A stretch of 64,000 nucleotides of DNA. Origin: Cucumibacter marinus DSM 18995 (GTDB lineage: Bacteria > Pseudomonadota > Alphaproteobacteria > Rhizobiales > Devosiaceae). The translations under genes and the position numbers were made by a program. Positions 8,904 to 17,617 of the stretch are shown here, piece after piece (position 1 is the first letter of the stretch; the number at the start of each line of letters is the position of its first letter). Where the stretch lies: NCBI RefSeq assembly GCF_000429865.1, contig NZ_KE386979.1:52584-116583 (forward strand), written 5' to 3'. The notes below the pieces were generated by a model. The model did no database searches, was not told where the DNA came from, and worked only from the letters and a program-made list of their open reading frames with translations.

Positions 8904-9014
8904 TGATTCCGGCGAAAGCCGGCAACCGGTAACCCCGTTTTCGGTTGGGAGAACCCACGCCGTGCCCCTCAAGAGTTCCCTGGTTACTGGACCCCGGCCT
9001 GCGCCGGGGTGACG
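8904..9014. repeat. REPIN-like paired palindrome, family A, copy 1
   Basis: The left unit TGATTCCGGCGAAAGCCGG is followed by CAACCGGTAACCCC. The right unit is GGTTACTGGACCCCGGCC, then TGCGCCGGGGTGACG. Each unit folds into a small GC hairpin, and the two units are roughly inverted relative to each other (GGTAACC against GGTTACTGG). A close copy is at 47961-48074 and a left half-copy at 63967-64000. Confidence 0.7.
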
Positions 9015-9096
9015 CCCTTCAAAGAAACAATCTCGCCCCACACCTTTCCCGGCAGGGGCGGGTGGTGACCGGCGCGAAAACTGCCGTATCAAACAA

Positions 9097-9123
9097 AGAA
9101 AAGGCCGGCGCAAGGCCGGCCTC
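9097..9123 (-). terminator. Terminator of carD
   Basis: On the minus strand, the stem GGCCGGC/GCCGGCC with a 5-nt loop is followed by TTTTCTTTG. It lies 28 nt past the carD stop codon. Confidence 0.7.
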
Positions 9124-9150
9124 TAATTCATCAATGCTGAAGCGCTGCGG

Positions 9151-9714
9151 TCAGGCCGCGGCCTCCTCCGCATCGGATTCCTCGGACTTGGATGCGCGGC
9201 GCGGACCCTTGTTGAGGTTCTTCTGGATCAGCTTGACCGCTTCGGTAAGGGTCAGCTTGTTCACCGCGGCGATTTCGCGCGACATCCGGTCCATGGCCGC
9301 TTCGAAAAGCTGACGTTCGGAATAGGACTGCTCGGGCTGGTCGTCGGAACGGTAAAGGTCGCGGACCACTTCGGCGATCGCAATCAGATCGCCGGAATTG
9401 ATCTTCGCTTCATATTCCTGGGCACGGCGGCTCCACATGGTGCGCTTGATGCGGGCGCGACCAGTCACGGTCTTGAGACCCTTTTCCACCATGTCGGTTT
9501 CGGCGAGCTTGCGCATGCCGACGCTCTTGATCTTGGCGATCGGTACACGAAGCGTCAGCTTGTCCTGTTCGAAGTTGATCACGAACAGTTCGAGAGAAAG
9601 ACCTGCGACTTCCTGCTCTTCGATATCGATGATCTGGCCGACACCGTGGGCGGGATAGACGATATACTCGCCGGTCTTGAACCCCTGACGCTGTACAGAC
9701 TTCTTGGTCGCCAT
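9151..9714 (-). CDS. CarD-family transcriptional regulator
   Basis: A 187-residue protein starting MATKKSVQRQGFKTGEYIVYPAHGVG. The N-terminal half is the CarD/TRCF RNA-polymerase-interacting Tudor-like domain (EYIVYPAHGVGQI, LFVINF, LTLRVPIAK). The C-terminal half is the helical DNA-binding domain containing RTMWSRRAQEYEAKI, where the conserved Trp is expected to wedge at the -10 upstream edge. CarD stabilises the open promoter complex at rRNA and other promoters. The ATG follows CAGGAG by 9 nt. The upstream region is unusual (promoter plus terminator, described separately). The C-terminus is charged and Ala/Glu-rich. Confidence 0.93.
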   Translation of the reverse strand: MATKKSVQRQGFKTGEYIVYPAHGVGQIIDIEEQEVAGLSLELFVINFEQDKLTLRVPIAKIKSVGMRKLAETDMVEKGLKTVTGRARIKRTMWSRRAQEYEAKINSGDLIAIAEVVRDLYRSDDQPEQSYSERQLFEAAMDRMSREIAAVNKLTLTEAVKLIQKNLNKGPRRASKSEESDAEEAAA

Positions 9715-9864
9715 AAACTGGGTACTCCTGCTTGACGCCTCGGCGCTTTGCTGCGCCTGATTGTGTGGCGTGGATTTGTCCACGCCCTGTCTGCAAGAAG
9801 CTTCGCCCCGGTCCGGTTTTGCCTGCCTCCCTGTTGGCAGAAAACCGTCCCGCAATGTCATCCG

Positions 9865-9888
9865 AAAAAAAACGTGCCCAAGGGCACG
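9865..9888 (-). terminator. Intrinsic terminator inside the carD upstream region
   Basis: On the minus strand, CGTGCCC-TT-GGGCACG is followed by eight T residues, a very clear Rho-independent terminator. It lies about 150 nt upstream of the carD start and about 35 nt downstream of a predicted promoter. It may end a short RNA or act as an attenuator of carD. It could also end readthrough from the ferredoxin gene further upstream. Confidence 0.75.
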
Positions 9889-9922
9889 AGATTGGGGGCG
9901 AAGTCCATTGCTGTAATGACTG

Positions 9923-9951
9923 ACAATACCACAGTTTTTGGCAAAAATCAA
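9923..9951 (-). promoter_or_regulatory. Predicted sigma-70-type promoter upstream of carD
   Basis: On the minus strand, TTGATT and TATTGT are separated by 17 nt. Initiation would fall near 9916, giving a transcript of about 50 nt up to the terminator at 9865-9888. A 16-codon reading frame (MDFAPNLVPLGTFFFG, stop) runs from 9908 to 9858 across that terminator. The rest of the 408-nt gap 9715-10122 shows no other coding signal. Confidence 0.5.
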
Positions 9952-10122
9952 AAGAAGTCCGGGCGTCACTTCATGCCGGACCTTAAGCACCGCGCGTAAA
10001 TGACGATTTCGGAAAATACGGGTTTGGCGGCGCACACATCCTCACCCTCGCCACGCGAATGGCAGGTATGCGCAGGATGCACAGCGGCGACACGTCCCGG
10101 CAGGGCGGGACGGGAACGCCGG

Positions 10123-10461
<339 letters not shown>

Positions 10462-10612
10462 TGAGCGTGTTCCAGCAGTCTGCCTGGCGGCGTGACCCCT
10501 CACGGGCCGGGGCGTCGAAATACCGAGTGGTTGCTAACGGGTTTTGGCGCCAAGGGCAAGCGCTGCGCGGGGCATAGCTATGCGCACTTTGGCAAGCCCG
10601 TAAAAAGCCATT

Positions 10613-10996
10613 TCAATCCGACGGTTTGATGGCATCGATGCGGCGTCTGTCCCGCTTTGTGGGACGCCCGGCGCCCTGCGGGCGGATCGCCTGTTCGAAG
10701 GCGGTGGCCGGTTTTGGGTCGCGTGGCAGTTCGGGCGACATGTCCTCGTAGAGCAAGCTTGCCTTGTCTGCGCCTTCGCGCCGCTCGGCAATATCGAGGA
10801 CTTTCCAGATCCGCAGGCCGCGTCCGATGGTGATGGTCAGCACATCGCCGGGCCTGACGCTGGCAGCGTTGGAGGTGGTTTTGGTGCCGTTGATGCGGAC
10901 ATGCCCTTCCCCGATCAGGCGCTGCGCCGCCCCGCGGGTCCGCCCGCAACGGGCGAACCACAACCATTTGTCGAGGCGCTGGGCGGGCGCGGTCAT
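10613..10996 (-). CDS. S4-domain RNA-binding protein (Hsp15/HslR-like)
   Basis: A 127-residue protein. Residues about 6-65 form an S4 RNA-binding domain (QRLDKWLWFARCGRTRGAAQ, then GHVRINGTK and VRPGDVLTITIG). The rest is a basic tail ending GRPTKRDRRRIDAIKPSD, as in Hsp15-type proteins. E. coli Hsp15 binds stalled 50S subunits carrying nascent chain. The start overlaps the helicase stop by 4 nt (ATGA), so both proteins are made from one transcript. Confidence 0.88.
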   Translation of the reverse strand: MTAPAQRLDKWLWFARCGRTRGAAQRLIGEGHVRINGTKTTSNAASVRPGDVLTITIGRGLRIWKVLDIAERREGADKASLLYEDMSPELPRDPKPATAFEQAIRPQGAGRPTKRDRRRIDAIKPSD

Positions 10997-13900
10997 TCGG
11001 AGTTGGACACCCGCTCCTTGAGCGCAGCCAGCGCGGCAAAAGGCGAATCGGGATCGATCGGCCGCTCTTTGCGCGGACGGTCGTTCTGGCGCGGACGATC
11101 ATTCTGGCGCGACCGGTTTCCACCGCCACGGCCTTCGCCGCCGGGCTTTCCGCCCTTGCCCTTGCGCGGGCCGGCCTTGTGACCGGGCCGGTCGCCATTG
11201 GCCGGTTTTTCGCCGCGGCCCTGCCGATCACCAGAGGCATCCTGAGAACCGCGCTTGCTGCGCTGGCGGTTCTTGGGGCCGCGATCGCGACGGGCCGGAT
11301 ACCAGACCTCGTCATATTTGGGGCCGGTGTCTTCTTCGTCAGCAGCGGCGGCGTCCCCCGCAGGCTCGCTGTCGGCACTTGCGGCTTCAGGCTGAGCTTC
11401 AGTTGCGGCTTCCGCCTCGGCGGTTGCGGTTTCAGCCTGGGCGGTTTCGGGTGCTGCCTGCGGTGCGGCCTCATTGGCCGGAGCGTCTGCAGAGGCTGCG
11501 TCGGTGCCGGTGTCTTCCACCTTGTCCGCTTCTGCCTTTTCCGATTCCGCTTTGGCCTCTTCAGGTTGCGCAGTTTCCGTTGCAGCGCCTTCCGGCTGGC
11601 TGCCGGTTTCCGCGCTTTCCTCGATCAGGGTGCGCTGCACGCGATAGCCGAGCGAGGACAGGATCGAGTTGAACTCTTCCCCGGCGCAGCCGAGCAGCGA
11701 AGTCATTTCGACTGTCACGCGGAAGCCATTGCCCTCGGCGGCGCCTTCGGGGGCGGGAATGCCCTCGGGGTTGGCCGGGTTCCCCGGATTGTAGGAAATC
11801 AGCGGGCGGATGATATCGGCGAGACGTTCGAGAATGTCGACGCGCACGGCACGGCCGCCGGCGAGCTTGAAGCCGGCAATCTCGTAGAGCTTGGGCGCGA
11901 TCTCGGGATCGACCTCGATGGAGGTACGACCCGACAGGACGATCCGCGGCAGTTCGGCAACGCCCGGTTGGCGCACGCCGCCATGTTTGAGCGCATAAAG
12001 AATGAGGGCCAGCTCACGCGGGGCGGGCTTCAGCATCATCGGCAGATAGATGTGATAGGCGCCGAACTTGACCCCGAGCTTGCGCATCTTGCCGCGCACA
12101 TCCTGATCGAGGCCGCGCACCTCGTTGGCAACCGCGTGACGCGGCAACACGCCGAGCGCTTCGGCCAGCTGGAAGGCAACGCCACGGGCAGCCCCCTCGA
12201 GCTCGGCCGGGTTCTTGAGCGTGATGAGCTGTTCGAGCTGGGTGTTGATCGAATGGCGCAGCCACTGGTTGAGCCTGTCCTGCACACGTTCGAGCTCGGG
12301 CCCGGACAGGCTCTCATCGGCCAGAAGCACGACGCGCGGGGACAGCACGTCCTCGCCCTCTGCGAGTTCGGCCACGACATCACCCCGCCAGCGGATGCAG
12401 CCATCCGAGGTGAGGATAAATTCGTCATTGGGCGAATCCGCCAGCCGTTCGGCGCGCTTCTTGATCTCCGGGGCGATGGCGGCACCGGCGGCACTACGCA
12501 ATTGCCGGCTGTCTGCCTCGCCATCGAGTTTCTGCAGGGTGAAGCGAAATCCTTCGATGGCGCCGATCACATGGCCCTCGAGGGATACTTCGCCTTTATC
12601 GTTGATTTCGGGTGTGGTCATGTGTCGGTCCCGGAGGTGGCGCATCAGAACACTTGTCCGGCGATCCACGAATCGCTGGGTCAGCTTCTCGTGCAGGGCG
12701 TCGGACAAGCGGTCCTCTATGTCACGGGTTTTTTCGCGCCAATAGGTAGGGTCTTCAAGCCAATCTTTACGGTTTGCAATAAAAGTCCAGGTCCGGATCT
12801 GCTTGATCCGATTGGACAATGTATCAATTTCTCCAACTGTATTGTCGCAAAACCGTACCTGTTCGGCAATCCAGTCTTCTTCGATACGGCCTTTTCCGGT
12901 CAGATCCCGGAAAACAGTGGTGATGATGTCACCATGCTGGGCCGGTGAAATGTCCCGATAATCGGGAATCTGGCAGCACAACCAGGCCAGTTTGACTTGC
13001 GCCTCGCCGCGTGCGGCGTCCGCGGCGTCATGGCGGGAGAGGTAGTTGAGCGCGCGCTGGTCGGCGACGACCGGCACGCGGGTGAGGCTTGGATGCTCGG
13101 GCACCGCCTCAAGGCTGCGGGTCAGGGCGTCGAGACTCTTGAAGTCGAGATCGTTGTTGCGCCATTGCAGAACCTTGACCGCATCGAAGGCATGGCTTTC
13201 GAGCCGTTCGACCAGTTCATCGTCGAAGGTTTCGACGCCGCCGGTGACGCCGAAGGTGCCATCGCGCTGGTGCCGCCCGGCGCGGCCGGCGATCTGGCCG
13301 AGCTCGGCGGGGGTCAGGTGCCGCCATTGCTTGCCGTCATATTTCTGGTCCGAAGCGAAGGCGACGTGATTGATGTCGAGATTGAGGCCCATGCCGATGG
13401 CGTCGGTGGCAACGAGAAATTCGACGTCCCCGTTCTGATAGAGCTCGACCTGGGCGTTGCGGGTGCGCGGCGACAAGGCGCCGAGCACCACGGCAGCGCC
13501 ACCACGCTGGCGGCGCAGCAATTCGGCGATCGAATAGACCTCATTGGCCGAAAAGGCGACGATGGCGGTACGGCGCGGCTGACGGGTGATCTTTTTCGAG
13601 CCTGAATAGAGCAGGGTCGACATGCGCGGCCGGGTGATGATCTCGGCGCGCGGCAGCAGGGTCCGGATCACAGGCGCCATGGTATCGGCGCCGAGCAGCA
13701 GGGTCTCGTGGATGCCGCGGGCGTTGAGCAGCCGGTCGGTGAAGACGTGCCCCCGGTCGAAATGGGTCGCGGTCTGGATCTCGTCGATGGCGACGCAGTC
13801 AAAGGCCATGCCTGTTGGCATCGCCTCGACGGTTGCGACCCAATAGCGGGCCTTGTCCGGCACGATGCGTTCTTCGCCGGTCACCAATGCCACCGCGCCC

Positions 13901-14103
13901 TTGCCGGCGCGCTTGACGAGCGTCTCATAGACCTCGCGCGCCAGAAGCCGCAGCGGCAGGCCGATCATGCCGGTGCGATGGGCCAGCAAGCGCTCGATGG
14001 CGTAATGGGTCTTGCCGGTATTGGTGGGGCCGAGCACCGCCTTCACCGGGCGGGCACTGCCGGGCACCGAATCGGTGAACGGCTTGACCTCGGTCAGATC
14101 CAT
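10993..14103 (-). CDS. Suv3-like RNA helicase with long low-complexity tail
   Basis: A 1036-residue protein. Walker A is GPTNTGKT (residues 25-32), motif II DEIQ (107-110), and motif VI QIAGRAGR lies near 270. This combination (DEIQ, QIAGRAGRH) matches the mitochondrial Suv3 degradosome helicase and its alphaproteobacterial relatives. A helical C-terminal region extends to about residue 790. The last 240 residues are disordered: first Ala/Glu-rich, then a Gly/Arg/Asn-rich basic tail likely to bind RNA. The natural partner would be an exoribonuclease, but none is in view. It is coupled to an S4 RNA-binding protein, which supports a role in RNA or ribosome metabolism. Confidence 0.88.
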   Translation of the reverse strand: MDLTEVKPFTDSVPGSARPVKAVLGPTNTGKTHYAIERLLAHRTGMIGLPLRLLAREVYETLVKRAGKGAVALVTGEERIVPDKARYWVATVEAMPTGMAFDCVAIDEIQTATHFDRGHVFTDRLLNARGIHETLLLGADTMAPVIRTLLPRAEIITRPRMSTLLYSGSKKITRQPRRTAIVAFSANEVYSIAELLRRQRGGAAVVLGALSPRTRNAQVELYQNGDVEFLVATDAIGMGLNLDINHVAFASDQKYDGKQWRHLTPAELGQIAGRAGRHQRDGTFGVTGGVETFDDELVERLESHAFDAVKVLQWRNNDLDFKSLDALTRSLEAVPEHPSLTRVPVVADQRALNYLSRHDAADAARGEAQVKLAWLCCQIPDYRDISPAQHGDIITTVFRDLTGKGRIEEDWIAEQVRFCDNTVGEIDTLSNRIKQIRTWTFIANRKDWLEDPTYWREKTRDIEDRLSDALHEKLTQRFVDRRTSVLMRHLRDRHMTTPEINDKGEVSLEGHVIGAIEGFRFTLQKLDGEADSRQLRSAAGAAIAPEIKKRAERLADSPNDEFILTSDGCIRWRGDVVAELAEGEDVLSPRVVLLADESLSGPELERVQDRLNQWLRHSINTQLEQLITLKNPAELEGAARGVAFQLAEALGVLPRHAVANEVRGLDQDVRGKMRKLGVKFGAYHIYLPMMLKPAPRELALILYALKHGGVRQPGVAELPRIVLSGRTSIEVDPEIAPKLYEIAGFKLAGGRAVRVDILERLADIIRPLISYNPGNPANPEGIPAPEGAAEGNGFRVTVEMTSLLGCAGEEFNSILSSLGYRVQRTLIEESAETGSQPEGAATETAQPEEAKAESEKAEADKVEDTGTDAASADAPANEAAPQAAPETAQAETATAEAEAATEAQPEAASADSEPAGDAAAADEEDTGPKYDEVWYPARRDRGPKNRQRSKRGSQDASGDRQGRGEKPANGDRPGHKAGPRKGKGGKPGGEGRGGGNRSRQNDRPRQNDRPRKERPIDPDSPFAALAALKERVSNSE

Positions 14104-14604
14104 CGCAGGTCCCCCGTTTCCTGATTTCGACCCCGGGTGACGTCGATTGCCAGTCCGGGCCGTTTCATATTGAGACAGGTTGATGGATGGATCACAGCGG
14201 CGAATTTACGTTTGGTACAAATAAAGAACAAACTCGGATCGAATCGGCACTAGCGCGCCATTCCAGATTCGTTCTCTACCTTATCTGGTAGGCTTGAGGG
14301 CGCCAGCACCCAATCGGGGTTCACCCCATGGCAAAATCGGCAAATTTTCATCAAATCCCGTTCATCATTGTTTGCAACCGGTTAATCGGCGCGGGAATCG
14401 CCGAAATCCTGCACCTGTCTTAACCGGTGCATATGGCGATTATTTTGCCGATTAACACCCTTCCCCCCGATTTCCGCGGCTTCGGTTATCGCGGCTTTAC
14501 GAAAAAGATTTTGACGTGCCGAATTGGGACAAGCCCCCGGCATTGAACCCCCGGGTTTCGGCACCATGTGTTTGTGACCAAACGGGCAATCGGGGACCAA
14601 GTGG
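14104..14604. other. Long AT-richer divergent intergenic region
   Basis: 501 nt between the helicase gene and the hydrolase gene, visibly less GC-rich than its surroundings. It has no convincing ORF. It contains repeated AATCGGC-type words in both orientations (near 14334, 14376 and 14449), including the inverted pair GTTAATCGGC/GCCGATTAAC. It also has a small hairpin CTACC-TTATCT-GGTAG at 14276-14291. It probably holds both promoters and may hold a regulator site or small RNA. Confidence 0.45.
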
Positions 14605-15630
14605 ATGAAAAGACGAGGATTATGGATCGCCGCAGGCGTTCTGGTGGCGGCGCTTGTGGCTGGCGGCCTGGCGGCACTGGCCGGGCTTTCGGATTTCGAT
14701 CTCGGACGGCACGAGGCACGGGACCTCGCTTTCGACCACAAGGGCGAACAGATCGCCGGCACGCTGGTCTTGCCGGCTGGCGTCGAGAACCCGCCGATCG
14801 CCGTTATCGTGCATGGTGACGGCGCGCAGGACCGGTTTTCGGGCGGGGGCTATCTGCCCTTGTTCAACACCCTCATAGATGCCGGCATCGGCATATACGC
14901 CTATGACAAGCAGGGGGTGGGCGAAAGCTCGGGGAACTGGCTCGATCAATCCATGCAGGACCGGGCCGATCAGGCACTGGCCGCGCGTAAGGCGGTGGCG
15001 GATGCGACGGGCGATGCCGCGCGGATCGGCTTTCTCGGCTTCTCCCAGGCCGGCTGGGTGTTGCCCAAGGCTGCTTCACAGGAAGAACCCGCTTTCACCG
15101 TGATCGTCGGCGGGGCCGTGAGCTGGCGCGAACAGGGCGCCTATTACACCCGCCGCCGGCTGGAAGCCGAAGGGGTCGACAGCGACACCATCGCGGAAAC
15201 GGTCCGCGACGAACTGGCGGCCAACGATGCGCTGTTCGGTTCGGCGGGGGAAGGCGAGGGACGGGACGATATGAGCCCGGACCGCTTTGCCTTCGTCAAG
15301 CGCAGCTACCTCGCGGATGCGCGGGCCGACATCGCAACGATGCAGGGCCCGGTATTGGCGGTCTGGGGTGCCGACGACCTCAATGTTTCGGCGGACTACA
15401 ATTCGGGGATCTACGCGGAACAGCTGGTGCCGGGCCCGCGGCGCGAAGTGCGTGTCATCCCGGGTGCGACCCATGGGCTGTTACGTGCCTCGATCTACAA
15501 TTACCAGCTTGCTTCGGACTGGCCGAGCTGGAAGCAGACGCTTTACACCGTCTCGGGCCGCCGGGCCTATGCGCCCGGGGCCATTGAGGGGATTGCCGAA
15601 TGGATCAGCTCGGTGACCCCGGCACGCTGA
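14605..15630 (+). CDS. Membrane-anchored alpha/beta hydrolase
   Basis: A 341-residue protein with an N-terminal membrane anchor or signal (residues 6-28, Ala/Val/Leu-rich). The hydrolase core shows the oxyanion strand VIVHGDGAQDR, a nucleophile elbow GFSQAG (Ser147), an Asp candidate in VWGADDLNV, and His in PGATHGLL. It resembles S33-like dienelactone/peptidase-type hydrolases that act on small esters or amides. The substrate is unknown. The 3' end overlaps the convergent GNAT gene by 26 nt. Confidence 0.75.
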   Translation: MKRRGLWIAAGVLVAALVAGGLAALAGLSDFDLGRHEARDLAFDHKGEQIAGTLVLPAGVENPPIAVIVHGDGAQDRFSGGGYLPLFNTLIDAGIGIYAYDKQGVGESSGNWLDQSMQDRADQALAARKAVADATGDAARIGFLGFSQAGWVLPKAASQEEPAFTVIVGGAVSWREQGAYYTRRRLEAEGVDSDTIAETVRDELAANDALFGSAGEGEGRDDMSPDRFAFVKRSYLADARADIATMQGPVLAVWGADDLNVSADYNSGIYAEQLVPGPRREVRVIPGATHGLLRASIYNYQLASDWPSWKQTLYTVSGRRAYAPGAIEGIAEWISSVTPAR

Positions 15631-16231
15631 GACGCATACGCGTCGCAGAAGCGAAGCCGAAAACGGATTTGAGCGGGCCGAGTTGCATTTCGTCGACCGG
15701 CTCAAATCCGCGCCGTTCGTAAAGCGCGCGGGCGCGGGGATTGGTGTCGATCACATCGAGCCGAACGGCAGGCAGGCCGCGACCCTGCGCCTCGGCGACG
15801 ATGGCATCGAGCAGGGCTGTGCCGACGCCTTTGCCGCGCGCCGCCTCGCCGACGAAAATGCCATCCATCAGCAGTTCACCCGGCTCTTTGTCGCGTTCGA
15901 GCAGGCTGAGCAGCACGGCCCGCCAGATGGCACCGAATGTGCCATAGACGGCTTTGAGATCAGAAAAGCCACCGCCGACAAAGGCGCCTTGTTCTGTCTT
16001 GAAGCCGGCAACGCCAAGCAACTCGCCCTCATCGGAAACTGCTGAAATCGCATGGGCAGGATCAACGGCACCGTCAAGAAAGCGGACAGCTTTTTGCTCG
16101 GGGCCAAGAGGGACGCGCAGCTTCTGGCCGAAGGCGGCCCAGAAGTATTGGATGGCCCGGGCGCGATGCGCGGGGCGGATGCCGGGTTCGATGGTGAAAC
16201 CTGGCCTGTTGGAGAGATCAGGGTCTGTCAT
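15605..16231 (-). CDS. GNAT-family N-acetyltransferase
   Basis: A 208-residue protein. The GNAT core runs from LLMDGIFVGEAARGKGVGTALLDAIVAEA, whose R/QGxGxG/A acetyl-CoA loop appears as ARGKGVGTA, to the typical C-terminal block DVIDTNPRARALYERRGF. The substrate is not evident. It shares a 26-nt 3' overlap with the convergent hydrolase gene and lies downstream of the WYL regulator gene on the same strand with a gap of about 57 nt. Confidence 0.85.
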   Translation of the reverse strand: MTDPDLSNRPGFTIEPGIRPAHRARAIQYFWAAFGQKLRVPLGPEQKAVRFLDGAVDPAHAISAVSDEGELLGVAGFKTEQGAFVGGGFSDLKAVYGTFGAIWRAVLLSLLERDKEPGELLMDGIFVGEAARGKGVGTALLDAIVAEAQGRGLPAVRLDVIDTNPRARALYERRGFEPVDEMQLGPLKSVFGFASATRMRLSVPGSPS

Positions 16232-16288
16232 TTCCCCAATGTCGGGTCGAACCGGCGCGGTTCAAGTGGCCGTTTCAAACGAGGTCCG

Positions 16289-16999
16289 TCATCGGTCGCG
16301 GAAGGGCGCCTTGATGCCCTGCTCGCAGGTCAGGCGCTCGTAATAGTCTGCCAGCATCTTGCCCTTTTCGGGCTTGAAATGGCGGTCGGCGAATTCGAGC
16401 AGTTCGATCCTGTCGAGGCGGAACGAGCGGAAATCCTCGCGCAATTCGCACCAGCACACCGCGGTCCAGGCATTGCCCCAGAACCATAGGCCCAGCGGGC
16501 GCACATCGCGTTCGGTGGCGTTGCCCTGTTCGTCGCGATAGGCGAAGCGCATGACTTCACGACCCTCGGCAGCGGCCTGCAGGCGGTCGAAATGCGCCCT
16601 TGCGATGGGCTGGAGCTTGAATTGGGGGGCAAAGATCGCGGTCTCCGCGAGGCGGGGGCGGAGGTTTTCGGGTAACACCGCCTCGATCTTGACGAGAGCC
16701 TCCTCCGCCGCCCGGGCCGTCGATGCCCCGGCCCAGGCCTTGGCGAGGCGCGCGCCGACCACCAGGGCGGCGATCTCGGCGCGGTTGAACATCAGGGGCG
16801 GCAGGTCATAGCCCTGGCGCATGATGTAGCCGATGCCGGCCTCGCCATCGACAGGCACGCCGGAGGCCTGCAAGTCGGCGATGTCGCGATAGATGGTGCG
16901 TTCGGAGACTTCGAGGCGTTCGGCGAGCATGCGCGCGGTGACCAGCCGGCCACCGCGCAAGAGCTGAACGATCTCGAAAAGGCGGTCCGCCCTTCGCAT
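16289..16999 (-). CDS. YafY-type WYL-domain transcriptional regulator
   Basis: A 236-residue protein with an N-terminal winged helix (MRRADRLFEIVQLLRGGRLVTARMLAERLEVSERTIYRDIADL), as in HTH_11/DeoR-like regulators. The WYL-type ligand-binding domain includes RDVRPLGLWFWGNAWTAVCWCELREDFRSFRLDRI. It lies 14 nt downstream of the VOC gene on the same strand, and a perfect inverted repeat precedes the VOC gene, so it probably controls this pair itself. The inducer is unknown. Confidence 0.88.
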   Translation of the reverse strand: MRRADRLFEIVQLLRGGRLVTARMLAERLEVSERTIYRDIADLQASGVPVDGEAGIGYIMRQGYDLPPLMFNRAEIAALVVGARLAKAWAGASTARAAEEALVKIEAVLPENLRPRLAETAIFAPQFKLQPIARAHFDRLQAAAEGREVMRFAYRDEQGNATERDVRPLGLWFWGNAWTAVCWCELREDFRSFRLDRIELLEFADRHFKPEKGKMLADYYERLTCEQGIKAPFRDR

Positions 17000-17013
17000 G
17001 TCAGTTTCTCCGG

Positions 17014-17412
17014 TCAGGCCGCACGAATGTCAGCAGCCTTGGCTTCGAAAACGCCAATCGAATTGCCGTCGGGATCATAGGCATAGGCAAAGCGGCCGCT
17101 CGGGATCTCGATCGCCGGGGAGATCACTTCGCCACCGGATTCGGTGATGCGCTCGAGCGTCGTCTCGAGGCCATCGGGGGCATTCAGATGCACGGTCGGA
17201 CCCTCGCCGCGCGGGGCCGGCTTGCCGGGATAGATATGTCCGGCAATACCTTGGCCGGCTTCGGCGATCGGAAAAATGGCCATCGGATTGGGTCCGGTGT
17301 TGTCGATCTTGAGTTCGGTCGCAAAGACCGTGTTGTAGAATGTCACGGCCTTGTCGAAATCGGAAACCGGGATTTCGATCCAGGCGGTAAAGGATTGAGG
17401 GGTGAAGGTCAT
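17014..17412 (-). CDS. VOC-superfamily protein co-encoded with a WYL regulator
   Basis: A 132-residue VOC protein (SFTAWIEIPVSDFDKAVTFYNTVF at the N-terminus, then FAYAYDPDGNSIGVFE near the C-terminus). It follows AAGGAG by a normal spacing. It is the first gene of a two-gene unit with the WYL regulator. VOC/YafY pairs of this kind are common in proteobacteria and usually unassigned. A detoxifying or metal-dependent lyase or dioxygenase activity is possible but unproven. Confidence 0.82.
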   Translation of the reverse strand: MTFTPQSFTAWIEIPVSDFDKAVTFYNTVFATELKIDNTGPNPMAIFPIAEAGQGIAGHIYPGKPAPRGEGPTVHLNAPDGLETTLERITESGGEVISPAIEIPSGRFAYAYDPDGNSIGVFEAKAADIRAA

Positions 17413-17453
17413 GGGTGCTCTCCTTGGTTGGATGAGCGCACCCTACAGACCCC

Positions 17454-17477
17454 CTCCTGACACCATTCTGTCAGGAG
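17454..17477. promoter_or_regulatory. Inverted-repeat operator upstream of the VOC/WYL unit
   Basis: CTCCTGACA-CCATTC-TGTCAGGAG is a perfect 9-bp inverted repeat with a 6-nt spacer, 42 nt upstream of the VOC start codon. Position and symmetry suit a dimeric regulator, most simply the WYL protein of the same unit. Confidence 0.65.
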
Positions 17478-17617
17478 TGAGCACCGTGCCGGAGGCCAAT
17501 TTGCTCCGGTGGAGCGAATTGAGGTGCGAACGCCCGAAGAGCTATGCTCGCAAGGCAGGGCGCAGAGCCCGGCTGACGATCCAGTGAATCGTCTGCAGTC
17601 TTCGAACGCCCGAACAA

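Noticed and set aside
7173..9113. A 646-residue minus-strand frame over the M48 gene
   Set aside because: It is the antisense of a well-supported metallopeptidase gene, with no domain of its own.
11179..12948. A 589-residue plus-strand frame inside the helicase gene
   Set aside because: Antisense to the Suv3-like helicase; Gly/Arg/Phe-rich nonsense sequence derived from the low-complexity tail.
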